From the NCBI RefSeq assembly GCF_001613065.1, contig NZ_BDBQ01000116.1, forward strand, positions 1 to 42,312: a stretch of DNA of 42,312 nucleotides. Reading direction: 5' to 3'. The position numbers and the translations under genes are program-made. This document shows, one piece after another, positions 7,973 through 16,042 of the stretch (positions are counted from its first letter, which is position 1; each line of letters opens with the position of its first letter). The notes beneath the pieces are model-generated. The model did not search any database, was not told the DNA's origin, and saw nothing but the letters and a program-made list of their open reading frames with translations. Source of the DNA: Nocardia miyunensis NBRC 108239. GTDB lineage: Bacteria; Actinomycetota; Actinomycetes; Mycobacteriales; Mycobacteriaceae.

Positions 7973-9376
7973 ATGACTGAGCAGACGGAGTATCGCGTCG
8001 AGCACGACACGATGGGTGAGGTTCGGGTTCCGATCGACGCGCTGTGGCGGGCGCAGACGCAGCGGGCCGTGGAGAACTTCCCGATCAGTGGGCGGGGACT
8101 CGAGCGGGCGCAGATTCGGGCGTTGGGGCTGCTCAAGGCGGCCTGTGCGGCGGTGAATCGGGATCTGGGGTTGCTGGAGTCCGGTAAGGCCGAGGCGATC
8201 ATCGCGGCGGCGAACGAGATCGCCGACGGCGCGCACGACGACCAGTTCCCGATCGACGTGTTCCAGACCGGCTCGGGCACCAGCTCCAATATGAACGCCA
8301 ACGAGGTGATCGCCAGCCTGGCCGCGGTGCGCGGAGTGACCGTGCACCCCAACGACGACGTCAACATGTCGCAGTCCTCGAACGACACGTTCCCGACCGC
8401 CACACATCTGGCCGCGACCGAGGCCGTGGTGCGCGATCTGGTGCCGGCTTTGGATCACCTGCGAATTCGCTTGCTGGACAAGGCGAACGAGTGGCGCACG
8501 GTGGTGAAGTCCGGCCGCACCCATCTGATGGATGCGGTGCCGGTAACCCTCGGACAGGAGTTCAGCGGGTACACCCGGCAGGTCGAGTCCGGTATCGATC
8601 GACTGACCGCGACGCTGGTCCGACTGGGTGAGCTGCCCATCGGCGGCACCGCGGTCGGCACCGGACTCAACGCGCCCGACGGCTTCGGGACGAAAGTCGT
8701 TGCCGAACTTCGCCGTTCGACCGGACTGGACCAATTGTCGGAGGCCGTCAATCATTTCGAGGCCCAAGCCGCCCGTGACGGACTGGTGGAGGTCTCCGGC
8801 GCGCTGCGCACCGTGGCGATCTCGTTGACCAAGATCGCCAACGACATCCGCTGGATGGGTTCGGGCCCGCTGACCGGCCTGGCCGAGATCCGGCTGCCGG
8901 ACCTGCAGCCCGGGTCCTCCATCATGCCGGGAAAGGTGAATCCCGTTCTGCCGGAGGCTGTTACGCAGGTTGCGGCGCAGGTGATCGGTAACGACGCCGC
9001 GATCGCCTGGGGTGGCGGTAACGGCGCGTTCGAGCTGAACGTCTACATCCCGATGATGGCGCGCAACGTCCTGGAATCGATTCGCCTGCTGGCCAACGTA
9101 TCCCGCCTGTTCGCGGACAAGTGCATCGACGGGCTGGTCGCCGATACCGAGCACCTGCGCCGACTGGCCGAATCCTCCCCGTCGATCGTCACCCCGCTGA
9201 ATTCGGTGATCGGTTACGAGGAGGCGGCCGCGGTGGCGAAACAGGCGCTGAAGGAACAGAAAACCATCCGCCAGACGGTCATCGACCGCGGATTGATCGG
9301 CGACGATCTCTCTCTCGAGGAGCTCGACCGGCGTCTGGACGTGCTGTCCATGGCGAAGGTGCAGGATCCCGAATAA
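7973..9376 (+). CDS. fumC: Fumarate hydratase, class II
   Basis: This 467-residue, oxygen-stable, iron-free fumarase interconverts fumarate and L-malate in the TCA cycle. The superfamily signature GSSIMPGKVNPV is present at about residues 313-325, with the catalytic serine loop. TGSGTSSNMNANEVIA and NDDVNMSQSSNDTFPT (B-site and active-site segments) and SGRTHLMDAVPVTLGQE are also intact. Length is normal. There is no ribosome binding site in front of the ATG, but TAGGCT sits 6 nt upstream, so leaderless translation is likely. It is convergent with the monooxygenase gene, 14 bp apart. Confidence 0.97.
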   Translation: MTEQTEYRVEHDTMGEVRVPIDALWRAQTQRAVENFPISGRGLERAQIRALGLLKAACAAVNRDLGLLESGKAEAIIAAANEIADGAHDDQFPIDVFQTGSGTSSNMNANEVIASLAAVRGVTVHPNDDVNMSQSSNDTFPTATHLAATEAVVRDLVPALDHLRIRLLDKANEWRTVVKSGRTHLMDAVPVTLGQEFSGYTRQVESGIDRLTATLVRLGELPIGGTAVGTGLNAPDGFGTKVVAELRRSTGLDQLSEAVNHFEAQAARDGLVEVSGALRTVAISLTKIANDIRWMGSGPLTGLAEIRLPDLQPGSSIMPGKVNPVLPEAVTQVAAQVIGNDAAIAWGGGNGAFELNVYIPMMARNVLESIRLLANVSRLFADKCIDGLVADTEHLRRLAESSPSIVTPLNSVIGYEEAAAVAKQALKEQKTIRQTVIDRGLIGDDLSLEELDRRLDVLSMAKVQDPE

Positions 9377-9390
9377 CTGTGGTGCCCGAT

Positions 9391-10581
9391 TCACCCGGCC
9401 ACACCGACCATGGCCGGGTAATCCACCAGATCGATGTCCTTGGCGGCGTTGTCGCCGAATCTCGTCATGAGCCCGAAGGTGCGCGAGCCGACGAACCAGT
9501 TGCGCATCGCGATACCGCGCGCGGTCCGCGGCGCGAGGAACCGCCCGGCGTTGGAGCTGCCCGCGATCTTGGCGTAGCGACGCATGATCTCGTCGTAGCG
9601 GGCGAACGCGCTCGCGTATTCGCCTCCGGCGGTGGCCAATTCACCGGCCAGGACATAGGCCCCGACGACCGCGAGCCCGGTTCCGAAGCCGCCCAACGTA
9701 TTTCCGTAGGCCGAATCGCCGATCAGCGCGACCCGCCCCTTGGTGTAGCGACCCTTCAGCCGGACCTGGCTGATCGAGTCCAGGTAGAACGCGTCGAGCC
9801 CGGGCAGTTCGGCCAGCATCGAGGGAACGGGCCCGCCGAGTCCGGCGAACTGCTCCGCGACGAGCCGCTGCTGTGCGGCCACGTCGTCGCGGGCGATATC
9901 GAGCACCGGCGAGGCGAAGATGTAGTGGTGCGCCGCCTTCGCACCGCCGCGCACGGCCAGCCTGCCCGGCGCGCTGTAGGCCGACGCACGCCCGCGCACG
10001 CGCGGGCCCTCCGCCTCCTGCCCCCATCCGGGCGCACCGGCGATGCAGTAGTAATAGCCCAGGTGGTGGACGTAATCGGACTCCGGCCCGAAGGCCAGGC
10101 GGCGCACCCGCGAGTGAATTCCGTCCGCGCCGAAGACCAGGTCGAAGGTGCGCGCGGGCGCGTGCTCGAATTCGACGCGGACGCCCTCGGCGGTGTCGGT
10201 GAGCGCGCTGATCGAATCGCCGAAGACGTATTCGCACGTGTCGGCGGTCTGCTCGTACAGGATGCGGGCCAGGTCGCCGCGCAGGAGCTCCACATCGCCA
10301 CCGGTGAAATCGCCTGATATCACGGCCAATTCGCGACCGGCGTCGTCGGCGAAGACCATATCGGTCTTACCGGTCTGCTGCCGGACGATCTCCTCCCACA
10401 CGCCCATGCGCTCGAGCACCGCGCGATGCGTGGGCCCCTTGAAGTCGATGGCCTGCCCGCCGGGGCGCGGTTCCGGGGCGCGCTCGACCACGGTGACCTC
10501 GAAGCCGTAGCGGTGCAGCCAGTAGGCCAGGGCGGGCCCGGCGATGCTGGCGCCGGAGATGAGAACGGTCTGATTACGCAT
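9391..10581 (-). CDS. FAD-dependent monooxygenase (PHBH/TetX-like group A)
   Basis: This 396-residue flavoprotein monooxygenase has the N-terminal Rossmann motif VLISGASIAGPALAYWLHRYG with the FAD ribose-binding acidic residue in VVERAPE. The DG motif occurs in LVFGADGIHSRVR, and the second FAD motif is GDSAYGNTLGGFGTGLAV. It resembles enzymes that hydroxylate aromatic or polycyclic compounds, including tetracycline-modifying relatives; the actual substrate is unknown. GGAG lies six bases before ATG 10581. It is divergent from a TetR regulator across a 98 bp gap carrying a long inverted repeat, so the regulator very likely controls this gene in response to a small molecule. Confidence 0.85.
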   Translation of the reverse strand: MRNQTVLISGASIAGPALAYWLHRYGFEVTVVERAPEPRPGGQAIDFKGPTHRAVLERMGVWEEIVRQQTGKTDMVFADDAGRELAVISGDFTGGDVELLRGDLARILYEQTADTCEYVFGDSISALTDTAEGVRVEFEHAPARTFDLVFGADGIHSRVRRLAFGPESDYVHHLGYYYCIAGAPGWGQEAEGPRVRGRASAYSAPGRLAVRGGAKAAHHYIFASPVLDIARDDVAAQQRLVAEQFAGLGGPVPSMLAELPGLDAFYLDSISQVRLKGRYTKGRVALIGDSAYGNTLGGFGTGLAVVGAYVLAGELATAGGEYASAFARYDEIMRRYAKIAGSSNAGRFLAPRTARGIAMRNWFVGSRTFGLMTRFGDNAAKDIDLVDYPAMVGVAG

Positions 10582-10601
10582 GGTGAACTCCAGTTTTCCT
10601 C

Positions 10602-10645
10602 AACTGTGTCTGTCGGACGCAGATTAGCGTACGGTGGACACAGTT
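10602..10645. promoter_or_regulatory. Inverted-repeat operator between monooxygenase and TetR genes
   Basis: AACTGTGTC at 10602-10610 is a perfect inverse of GACACAGTT at 10637-10645, with 26 bp between. The left arm also starts a compact imperfect palindrome (TGTGTC, five bases, GACGCA). The arrangement, either one large or two half-overlapping TetR-type sites between divergent genes, suggests coordinated repression of both. Confidence 0.7.
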
Positions 10646-10679
10646 TCCGAGTCAAGACCCGATCGGTAAGGATGGTGGG

Positions 10680-11441
10680 ATGACCGCACCGACCGCTATC
10701 GAACTGCTGTGGGGCACCCGGCAGCGGCCCAAGCGCGGGCCCAAGCCCTCGCTCTCGCTGGACCGGATCGTCACCGAGGCGATCGCGCTCGCGGATTCCG
10801 AAGGGCCGGTGAACCTTTCGATGCAGCGCCTGGCCGAACGACTCGGCTGCGCGAAGATGGCGCTGTACCGCTACGTTCCGGGCAAGGCCGAGCTGACCGC
10901 GCTGATGCTGGACGCCGCGATGGGAGACCTACCGGATCCCGTTGCGGCGACGAAGGATTCGACCGAGGAGCCGTGGCGTGCGCAGCTGCGCGCCTGGTGC
11001 GTGACGAGCTACGAGCGATTCTGCGAACACACCTGGATGCTCGGCATGCTGGTCGCCCCGAGGCCGTTGGGCCCCAACGAGATCGACTGGTTCGAGGCCG
11101 GTCTCGCACCGCTGGCCGACAGCGGCTTGACCGGCCCCGAGCGCCTGGACACCCTCGTACTGCTCTCCGGACAGGCACAGACTCTCGCCCACACTGCCCT
11201 GAGCGGTCAAACCGGCGACCTGGAGGGCAAGATGGCCGATCAGCTGACCCGCACCCTCGCCGATCGGGCCGACCGCTACCCGCACACCATCGCGGCCTTC
11301 AGCGACCCCGGCCCGCCCGAGGCCCGCGACAACGCCCTGCACTTCGGTATCGACCGCATCCTCGATGGCCTGGCGGCTCTCATCGAGACCCGCCGGACGA
11401 GCCCGTCCCCCACCGAATCCACCGGGAAAGCCGCGCCCTGA
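10680..11441 (+). CDS. TetR/AcrR family transcriptional regulator
   Basis: The 253-residue protein has a TetR N-terminal DNA-binding domain at about residues 25-75: RIVTEAIALADSEGPVNLSMQRLAERLGCAKMALYRYV in order, the helix-turn-helix being LAERLGCAKMALYRYV, followed by PGKAELTALMLDA. The larger C-terminal part is a helical ligand-binding domain of the TetR_C type. The preceding tail GTRQRPKRGPKPSLS is basic, as in many actinobacterial members. It is divergent from the FAD monooxygenase and shares the inverted repeat at 10602-10645. It most likely represses that gene and itself. Confidence 0.9.
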   Translation: MTAPTAIELLWGTRQRPKRGPKPSLSLDRIVTEAIALADSEGPVNLSMQRLAERLGCAKMALYRYVPGKAELTALMLDAAMGDLPDPVAATKDSTEEPWRAQLRAWCVTSYERFCEHTWMLGMLVAPRPLGPNEIDWFEAGLAPLADSGLTGPERLDTLVLLSGQAQTLAHTALSGQTGDLEGKMADQLTRTLADRADRYPHTIAAFSDPGPPEARDNALHFGIDRILDGLAALIETRRTSPSPTESTGKAAP

Positions 11442-11576
11442 CGCCAGGCCGCGCGCCGAGCACGCGCCTGGATACTCACATCGTTCGTCACACGCCCGAG
11501 GGCAAAAGGTACGGAAACGACGAACACGGCGGGCCGAACGGACCCCGATTCCGTGGATTCGGACCCCGGTGCGGCA

Positions 11577-11582
11577 TACAGT
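11577..11582 (+). promoter_or_regulatory. Candidate -10 element of the epoxide-hydrolase-like gene
   Basis: TACAGT lies 6 nt upstream of ATG 11589, leaderless-type spacing. Confidence 0.5.
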
Positions 11583-11588
11583 CGGAGC

Positions 11589-12029
11589 ATGTCCGACAAA
11601 CCCGAGCTACGGCAGGATGCGATCACCACGGTTCGCGAATTCTTCGCGGCGTTGGAGATGAGCGCGGTGGACGAGGCGCTCGAGCTGCTCGACCCCGATA
11701 TCGTCTGGAAGAACACCTCACTGCCCGATGTGCGCGGCATCAGCCGCGTCGGCGGTCTGCTGCGCGGCCTGTCGCGCGATTCCTTCGGCTTCCGCGTCGA
11801 TATGAACCACATCGCCATGGAAGCCGACGGCCGCCCGGTCTCCGAGGGCGATACGGTCCTCACCGAACGCACCGACTATCTGCGCGCGGGCCGGGTGGAG
11901 ATCGGCTTCTGGGTGTGCGGCACCTTCGAACTCGTGGACGGCCGCATCACCCTCTGGCACGACCACTTCAGCTGGGAGGACTTCCTGCGCGGCACGGTCT
12001 CCGGCCTCTGGAAAGCAGTGCGGGGCTGA
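11589..12029 (+). CDS. Limonene-1,2-epoxide hydrolase-like protein
   Basis: The 146-residue protein has the SnoaL/LEH cone fold pattern: an N-terminal helix pair (TVREFFAALEMSAVDEALELLDPDIVW) then curved beta strands. The LEH catalytic set Asp-Arg-Asp appears conserved, with Arg and Asp in LTERTDYL and the second Asp in LWHDHFSWEDF. The enzyme would open an epoxide by direct water attack; mycobacterial relatives act on fatty or steroid epoxides. ATG 11589 is chosen because of the TACAGT-N6 signal before it; an in-frame ATG twelve codons upstream has no support. It converges on the desaturase-like gene. Placement beside the monooxygenase may reflect a common oxidative pathway, but this is inference. 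Confidence 0.8.
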   Translation: MSDKPELRQDAITTVREFFAALEMSAVDEALELLDPDIVWKNTSLPDVRGISRVGGLLRGLSRDSFGFRVDMNHIAMEADGRPVSEGDTVLTERTDYLRAGRVEIGFWVCGTFELVDGRITLWHDHFSWEDFLRGTVSGLWKAVRG

Positions 12030-12059
12030 CCGCCTCCGCGCGCGCCCAGACGCGGGTGG

Positions 12060-12917
12060 TCACGGATGCAGGTGAGCCAGGGCGCTGCGGGCCTTCTCCC
12101 CCTCTTCGCCGAGATCGGTGCGGGTGAAGACCGCCCAGCGGGTCAGTAGCGGGGTGAAGACCAGTTCGGGCGCACGGGCCGGGTCGTAGATTCCGGCCTC
12201 GGCCAGGACCGCGGTGCTGGAGCGGCCGTCGGCGAGGGCAACCTCGGGGACGGCGAAGGCGGCGACCTGGTCGGCGATCGCGCGCACGGTCTGATCCGGG
12301 GCCACGTTCAGCGCGGCGGCGACGAGCTGGGCGAAGAATTCGGACTGGAGTTCGTCGTCGGCCGCGATGCGGTCGGACATCGCGGTGATGATCGGATTCT
12401 CTCCCAGCGCCGCGGTGTTGCGATGCCGGATCGCGGCGGCGCGCTCCTCGAATGCGCAGGCGGCCAGCATATCCGGCAGATGCAGGGCGGGACGACGGAA
12501 TCCCGTGGTCATATGCGACATCCGCATCCGCTCGAGTTCGACCGGATCCACCGCACGGGTGACCACCAGGTAGTTCCGGAGCATGATCCCGTGCCGATTC
12601 TCCTCGGCGGTCCACCGGCCGACCCAGCGCCACCACGGGCCGGTGCGCAGATACTTACCGACCTCGCGATGGTACGAGGGGAGGTTGTCGGCGATCAGCA
12701 CGCCGACGGTCAGCGCCACCTTCGCGACCTCGCCCAGTTCGGATTGACCGGGCTCCCAGTCGGTTCCGCCGAGAAACGCGAAATTGCGGCCCTCGTCCCA
12801 GGGCACGTAGTCCTGCGGCTGCCAGTCGTCGGCGGCGGCAAGGTGTCGCCGCAGGTTTTCCTCCACCTCCGGCGCGAGCGATTCCAGCAGCTCACGATCG
12901 GTCAAGAAAGTTTGCAC
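12060..12917 (-). CDS. Acyl-ACP desaturase-like protein (DesA2-related) with altered diiron ligands
   Basis: This 285-residue protein aligns along its whole length with soluble acyl-ACP desaturases, M. tuberculosis DesA2 (Rv1094) in particular. The first ExxH motif is intact (EENRH, Glu106-His109) and Glu158 in AFEERAAAIRHRNT is present. Two ligand positions differ. The Glu usual in TEDNLPSYH is Ala76 (IADNLPSYH), and the second (D/E)xxH motif reads DDELQ, giving Asp188 and Gln191 instead of His. A normal two-iron centre therefore looks doubtful. DesA2 itself is known to carry Lys at the first of these positions. The GTG start has TAGGTT 6 nt upstream. Possible roles are a regulatory subunit or a reaction with fewer metals; a sequencing error is unlikely as the frame is intact. 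Confidence 0.85.
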   Translation of the reverse strand: MQTFLTDRELLESLAPEVEENLRRHLAAADDWQPQDYVPWDEGRNFAFLGGTDWEPGQSELGEVAKVALTVGVLIADNLPSYHREVGKYLRTGPWWRWVGRWTAEENRHGIMLRNYLVVTRAVDPVELERMRMSHMTTGFRRPALHLPDMLAACAFEERAAAIRHRNTAALGENPIITAMSDRIAADDELQSEFFAQLVAAALNVAPDQTVRAIADQVAAFAVPEVALADGRSSTAVLAEAGIYDPARAPELVFTPLLTRWAVFTRTDLGEEGEKARSALAHLHP

Positions 12918-12923
12918 GCGGTC

Positions 12924-12929
12924 AACCTA
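12924..12929 (-). promoter_or_regulatory. Candidate -10 element of the DesA2-like gene
   Basis: TAGGTT on the minus strand lies 6 nt before the GTG start, leaderless-type spacing. Confidence 0.5.
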
Positions 12930-12963
12930 CCTATTCGAGGACCGAAACGGGCATTTACCGTAC

Positions 12964-12994
12964 AACAGCCCGGGAACCTCGTCCCCGGGCTGTT
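12964..12994 (-). terminator. Intrinsic terminator of the LGFP lipoprotein gene
   Basis: AACAGCCCGGG and CCCGGGCTGTT form a perfect 11-bp stem around a 9-nt loop, 18 bp beyond the stop codon of the LGFP gene. There is no long U tract, which is normal for actinobacterial terminators. Confidence 0.75.
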
Positions 12995-13011
12995 ACACAG
13001 CACGATGCGAA

Positions 13012-13605
13012 CTACTTCATCGTCACCGAGGTCTGGTTGTTCACCCAGGTGATGCTGCCGCCGGTGAAGTCGCTCTGCTTACCGTTGGCGATGTCCTTCT
13101 CATCGCTGGTCGGATAGCCGAGCTTGCCGTTGAGGCCGCCGTTGCTGTCCCACGCCTTGCGGATCTCACCCCAGACCACGTGCGCGTCGGTCTGTTCGCT
13201 CCAGCAGATCGCGCCACCGGTGAACTCCTGGCAGGAACCGCCGTTCGGGCCGTTCACCGAGTTGCCGGTCGGCGCGCCGAGTGTGCCCGCGGGACCGCCC
13301 ATCTCGTTGTACTTGGCCAGCAGGTGCCCGGAGACGGCGATCTCGCCAGCGGGCGTTTGAATCTTGGTCTCCTCCGCGGCCCCGTTCGCGCCGGACTTGT
13401 TCGCACCGGATTCGTTGGCACCGGACTTGTTCGCGCCGGATTCGTTCGCGCCGGATTCGTTCGCGCCGTTGGCAGCCGAGGCGTTGGCGGTGGTGGTGCT
13501 GCTGGAGCTGTTGTTGTCATTGCTGCTGCAGGCGGCGGTGAACAGCAGCGCCGCCGCGGCAAGTGTCATGGTCGTCGCGGCCGAACGTCGAGCGAAGTGG
13601 TGCAT
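13012..13605 (-). CDS. LGFP-repeat lipoprotein with GAN(E/K)S pentapeptide repeats
   Basis: A 197-residue exported protein. The N-terminus is a lipoprotein signal (ATTMTLAAAALLFTAACSS) with Cys at the lipobox, followed by a Ser/Asn/Thr-rich stretch and five to six copies of GAN followed by ES or KS. The C-terminal 110 residues hold LGFP-type repeats: GGPAGTLGAPTGNSV, then FTGGAICWSEQTDAHVVWGEIRKAW, then LGYPTSDE and FTGGSITWV. LGFP repeats are found in cell-envelope proteins of mycolate actinomycetes and are thought to bind the wall. The start at 13605 is preferred over 13611 because GAGAGG lies six bases before it. A paralogue without the pentapeptides lies at 27885-28493. Confidence 0.85.
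   Translation of the reverse strand: MHHFARRSAATTMTLAAAALLFTAACSSNDNNSSSSTTTANASAANGANESGANESGANKSGANESGANKSGANGAAEETKIQTPAGEIAVSGHLLAKYNEMGGPAGTLGAPTGNSVNGPNGGSCQEFTGGAICWSEQTDAHVVWGEIRKAWDSNGGLNGKLGYPTSDEKDIANGKQSDFTGGSITWVNNQTSVTMK
13384..13468 (-). repeat. 15-bp tandem repeats encoding GAN(E/K)S
   Basis: Five consecutive 15-bp units (gttcgcgccggattc and near copies) plus a partial sixth code for alternating GANES and GANKS. Units differ mainly at one position that switches Glu and Lys and at silent positions. The array may vary in copy number between strains. Confidence 0.85.
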
Positions 13606-13789
13606 ATCCATCCTCTCGAGAGAGGTTGCCGACGGCCCGCGCAGAACGGACCACCGGCAACCCGAAGCCGGTGTCCTGCTACGAATCAGCGAACCACTAA
13701 TGTTTCAACTGAGTCGCGCCGAACAGGTATCTTGGCGCAATATACCTGCCGACCCCTCGAGATTTCCGGATACTGCAAATCCTCCGCAA

Positions 13790-15187
13790 TCAGGCGTGCG
13801 GGCCGTACTCCTCCAACATCTCCGTGACCAGCGCGGCGATCGGCGACCGCTCGCTGCGCGTGAGCGTGACATGCGCGAACAGCGGATGCCCCTTGAGTTT
13901 CTCGATCACCGCCGCGACGCCGTCGTGCCGGCCGACCCGCAGATTGTCGCGCTGGGCGACATCGTGCGTGAGCACCACCCGCGACCCGCTGCCCAACCGG
14001 CTCAGCACCGTCAGCAGCACATTGCGCTCGAGCGACTGCGCCTCGTCGACGATCACGAACGAATCGTGCAGGGACCGGCCGCGAATATGCGTCAGCGGCA
14101 ACACCTCCAGCATGCCGCGGGCCAGCACCTCCTCCATCACCTCGGGGCTGGCCAGCCCGTCGAGGGTGTCGAACACCGCCTGCGCCCAGGGGCCCATCTT
14201 CTCGCTCTCGGATCCGGGCAGATAACCCAGTTCCTGGCCGCCGACCGCGTAGAGCGGGCGGAAGACCACCACCTTGCGCTGAGATCGCCGTTCCAGCACC
14301 GCTTCCAGACCGGCGGTCAGCGCCAGCGCGGATTTACCCGTGCCCGCCTTGCCACCCAGCGAGATGATGCCGACGCTCTCGTCCAACAGCAGATCCAGCG
14401 CAACCCGCTGTTCCGCCGAGCGCCCGTGCAGCCCGAACGCCTCCCGGTCGCCGCGCACCAATTGCACCCGTTTGTCCGGCGTCACCCGTGCCAGCGCACT
14501 GCCGTTCGTACCCAGCAGACGAATTCCGGTGTGGCAGGGCAGATCCCGGGCCTCGTCCAGATCGATCGAGGAATCGGCGTAGAGCCGGTCCACGACGTCG
14601 GCGGCGACCTCGAGTTCGGTCATCCCGGTCCAGCCGGAGGTGATGACGTCCTGCGCGTGGTATTCGTCGGCCTGCAGACCCACCGCACCGGCCTTGACCC
14701 GCAACGGAATATCCTTCGACACCAGCACCACCGTGCGGCCCTCGGCGGCGAGATTGAGCGCGCAGGCCAGGATGCGGGAATCGTTGGTGTCGGTGCGGAA
14801 TCCGACCGGTAACACCTCCGGATCGGTGTGATTGAGCTCCACGTGCAGCGTGCCGCCCAGGGACCCGATCGGAACCGGCTCGTCGAGCCGTCCGTATTCG
14901 ATTCGCAGATCGTCCAGCAGCCGAAGCGCTTCCCGCGCGAACCAGCCGAGTTCGTGGTGGTGGCGTTTGGCTTCGAGTTCGCTGATCACCACCAGCGGCA
15001 GGACGACCTGGTGCTCGCCGAAGCGGGACACGGCCCAGGGGTCCGACAGCAGTACGGAGGTGTCGATCACGAAGGTTTTCAGTCCGGATTTTTCACCGGA
15101 CCCGGAGGTGTGGGCTCCCTTTCCGGAGCCTCCGCTCACATCGGAGCGGGCATTCGAGGAAGCGATGACGGAGCGTGCATCAGTCAC
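13790..15187 (-). CDS. phoH2: PIN-PhoH fusion protein (PhoH2 family)
   Basis: The 465-residue protein joins a PIN/VapC-like nuclease domain (about 36-165) to a PhoH ATPase domain (about 240-455). PIN acidic residues are visible at Asp42 (FVIDTSVLL), Glu70 (ISELEAKRH), Asp133/Asp136 (TDTNDSRIL) and Asp159 (SKDIPLR). Walker A is GGKAGTGKS (278-286) and Walker B is FVIVDEAQS. Mycobacterial PhoH2 proteins act as ATP-dependent RNA helicase and sequence-specific ribonuclease; the same is likely here. The first 35 residues are Ser/Gly-rich and unconserved, so the start is uncertain. Mycobacterial phoH2 is often paired with an overlapping antitoxin-like phoAT gene; I find no convincing equivalent upstream. 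Synteny matches Rv1095. Confidence 0.92.
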   Translation of the reverse strand: MTDARSVIASSNARSDVSGGSGKGAHTSGSGEKSGLKTFVIDTSVLLSDPWAVSRFGEHQVVLPLVVISELEAKRHHHELGWFAREALRLLDDLRIEYGRLDEPVPIGSLGGTLHVELNHTDPEVLPVGFRTDTNDSRILACALNLAAEGRTVVLVSKDIPLRVKAGAVGLQADEYHAQDVITSGWTGMTELEVAADVVDRLYADSSIDLDEARDLPCHTGIRLLGTNGSALARVTPDKRVQLVRGDREAFGLHGRSAEQRVALDLLLDESVGIISLGGKAGTGKSALALTAGLEAVLERRSQRKVVVFRPLYAVGGQELGYLPGSESEKMGPWAQAVFDTLDGLASPEVMEEVLARGMLEVLPLTHIRGRSLHDSFVIVDEAQSLERNVLLTVLSRLGSGSRVVLTHDVAQRDNLRVGRHDGVAAVIEKLKGHPLFAHVTLTRSERSPIAALVTEMLEEYGPHA

Positions 15188-15593
15188 GGTGGGCTCCTTT
15201 GTTGCCCGGGCTACACCCGCCCGGACCTATCTCGCTGGACCGGTCCGCCCCGGGGTCATGCGACCCGAGGGCCGGGTGCCGGCCCCTTCGCACTGAGCTG
15301 CTCAGCCACGATCAGGACCTCCCGTACGAACCACACCTACGCGGTCCGCACATCCGACGTTACTGCGGTTTCGCCGATCCGGCTTGCCGGTTCGGCAAGC
15401 GTGTTGGTGAAGTTCCCGTTAACGTGCGGCTGGACCGGGGATGCAAGCGCGATGCCCCGGTGTGATATGTATCTCAGCGAGTCATTCGCGCATTCGGCTG
15501 CCGGATCACGAAAGATCCGCTGCTCGAGCGGTTTCGGACGTTGCACAGGCGGCTCGGCAGCCCTCGGACTCGAGAATCCGGCATCCCGGACGA
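15188..15593. other. Long gap upstream of phoH2 with a hairpin
   Basis: About 400 bp without a convincing gene. It contains a perfect 8-bp inverted repeat, GCTTGCCG (15382-15389) and CGGCAAGC (15393-15400), around a GTT loop. There is also a 10-bp palindrome GGACCGGTCC at 15237-15246, about 50 bp upstream of the phoH2 start. A minus-strand frame of some 86 codons (15337-15597) exists, but its third-position composition is poor and I do not call it. Confidence 0.4.
15382..15400. promoter_or_regulatory. Short perfect hairpin/inverted repeat
   Basis: GCTTGCCG-GTT-CGGCAAGC is a compact stem with no following T run. It could be a terminator for DUF488 on the minus strand (about 195 bp past its stop) or a structure in the phoH2 leader. 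Confidence 0.35.
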
Positions 15594-15974
15594 TCATGCA
15601 GATTCCTCGCCGAATTGTTCCAGCAGAACCGGAATGTGGCTGTGCGCAGGGTCTTTCACCGCGGTCACCAGAGTGACCGGACCGGACGCCCGCAGCTCGC
15701 GCAGATGCTCGATCGCCTGCCGATGTTCCTCGTCGTGCAGTTCGTCCCGATATCTGCTGGCGAACTCCGCCGCGCGATGCTGCGGGTCGGCGTGGAACCA
15801 GCGACGTAGATCGTTCGTCGGAGTGATCGCCTTCAACCACTCATCGATGTGTGCCTGCTGTTTGCTGATGCCGCGTGGCCAGAGTCGGTCGACGAGTACG
15901 CGGCGGCCATCGTACGGGTCGGGTGCGTCGTAGACACGTTTCACGGCGAAGCTCGCCGACGGTTGCTGTGCCAT
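15594..15974 (-). CDS. DUF488 family protein (YeaO-like)
   Basis: The 126-residue protein matches the DUF488/YeaO family in length and motifs: VKRVYDAPDPYDGRRVLVDRLWPRGISKQQA near the N-terminus (read as consecutive segments), WLKAITPTNDLRRWFHADP in the middle, and VTLVTAVKDPAHSHIPVL near the end. No enzymatic function is established for the family. It is divergent from the small protein at 16043. Confidence 0.88.
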   Translation of the reverse strand: MAQQPSASFAVKRVYDAPDPYDGRRVLVDRLWPRGISKQQAHIDEWLKAITPTNDLRRWFHADPQHRAAEFASRYRDELHDEEHRQAIEHLRELRASGPVTLVTAVKDPAHSHIPVLLEQFGEESA

Positions 15975-16030
15975 ACCTCCATCGCAGCACGAATTACCGC
16001 GACGCGCGAGACCCGCACGGTCCGAGCCGA

Positions 16031-16036
16031 TAGAGT
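16031..16036 (+). promoter_or_regulatory. Candidate -10 element of the 90-residue protein gene
   Basis: TAGAGT lies 6 nt upstream of ATG 16043, leaderless-type spacing. Confidence 0.5.
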
Positions 16037-16042
16037 CGTCGT

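Noticed and set aside
12060..12917. Pseudogene status for the DesA2-like gene
   Set aside because: Despite missing metal ligands, the frame is full length, with intact motifs elsewhere and a clear promoter-like element, so decay is not indicated.
15337..15597. PhoAT-like antitoxin gene upstream of phoH2
   Set aside because: A minus-strand frame of about 86 codons exists, but it does not overlap phoH2 as phoAT does, its codon composition is poor, and no similarity is apparent.
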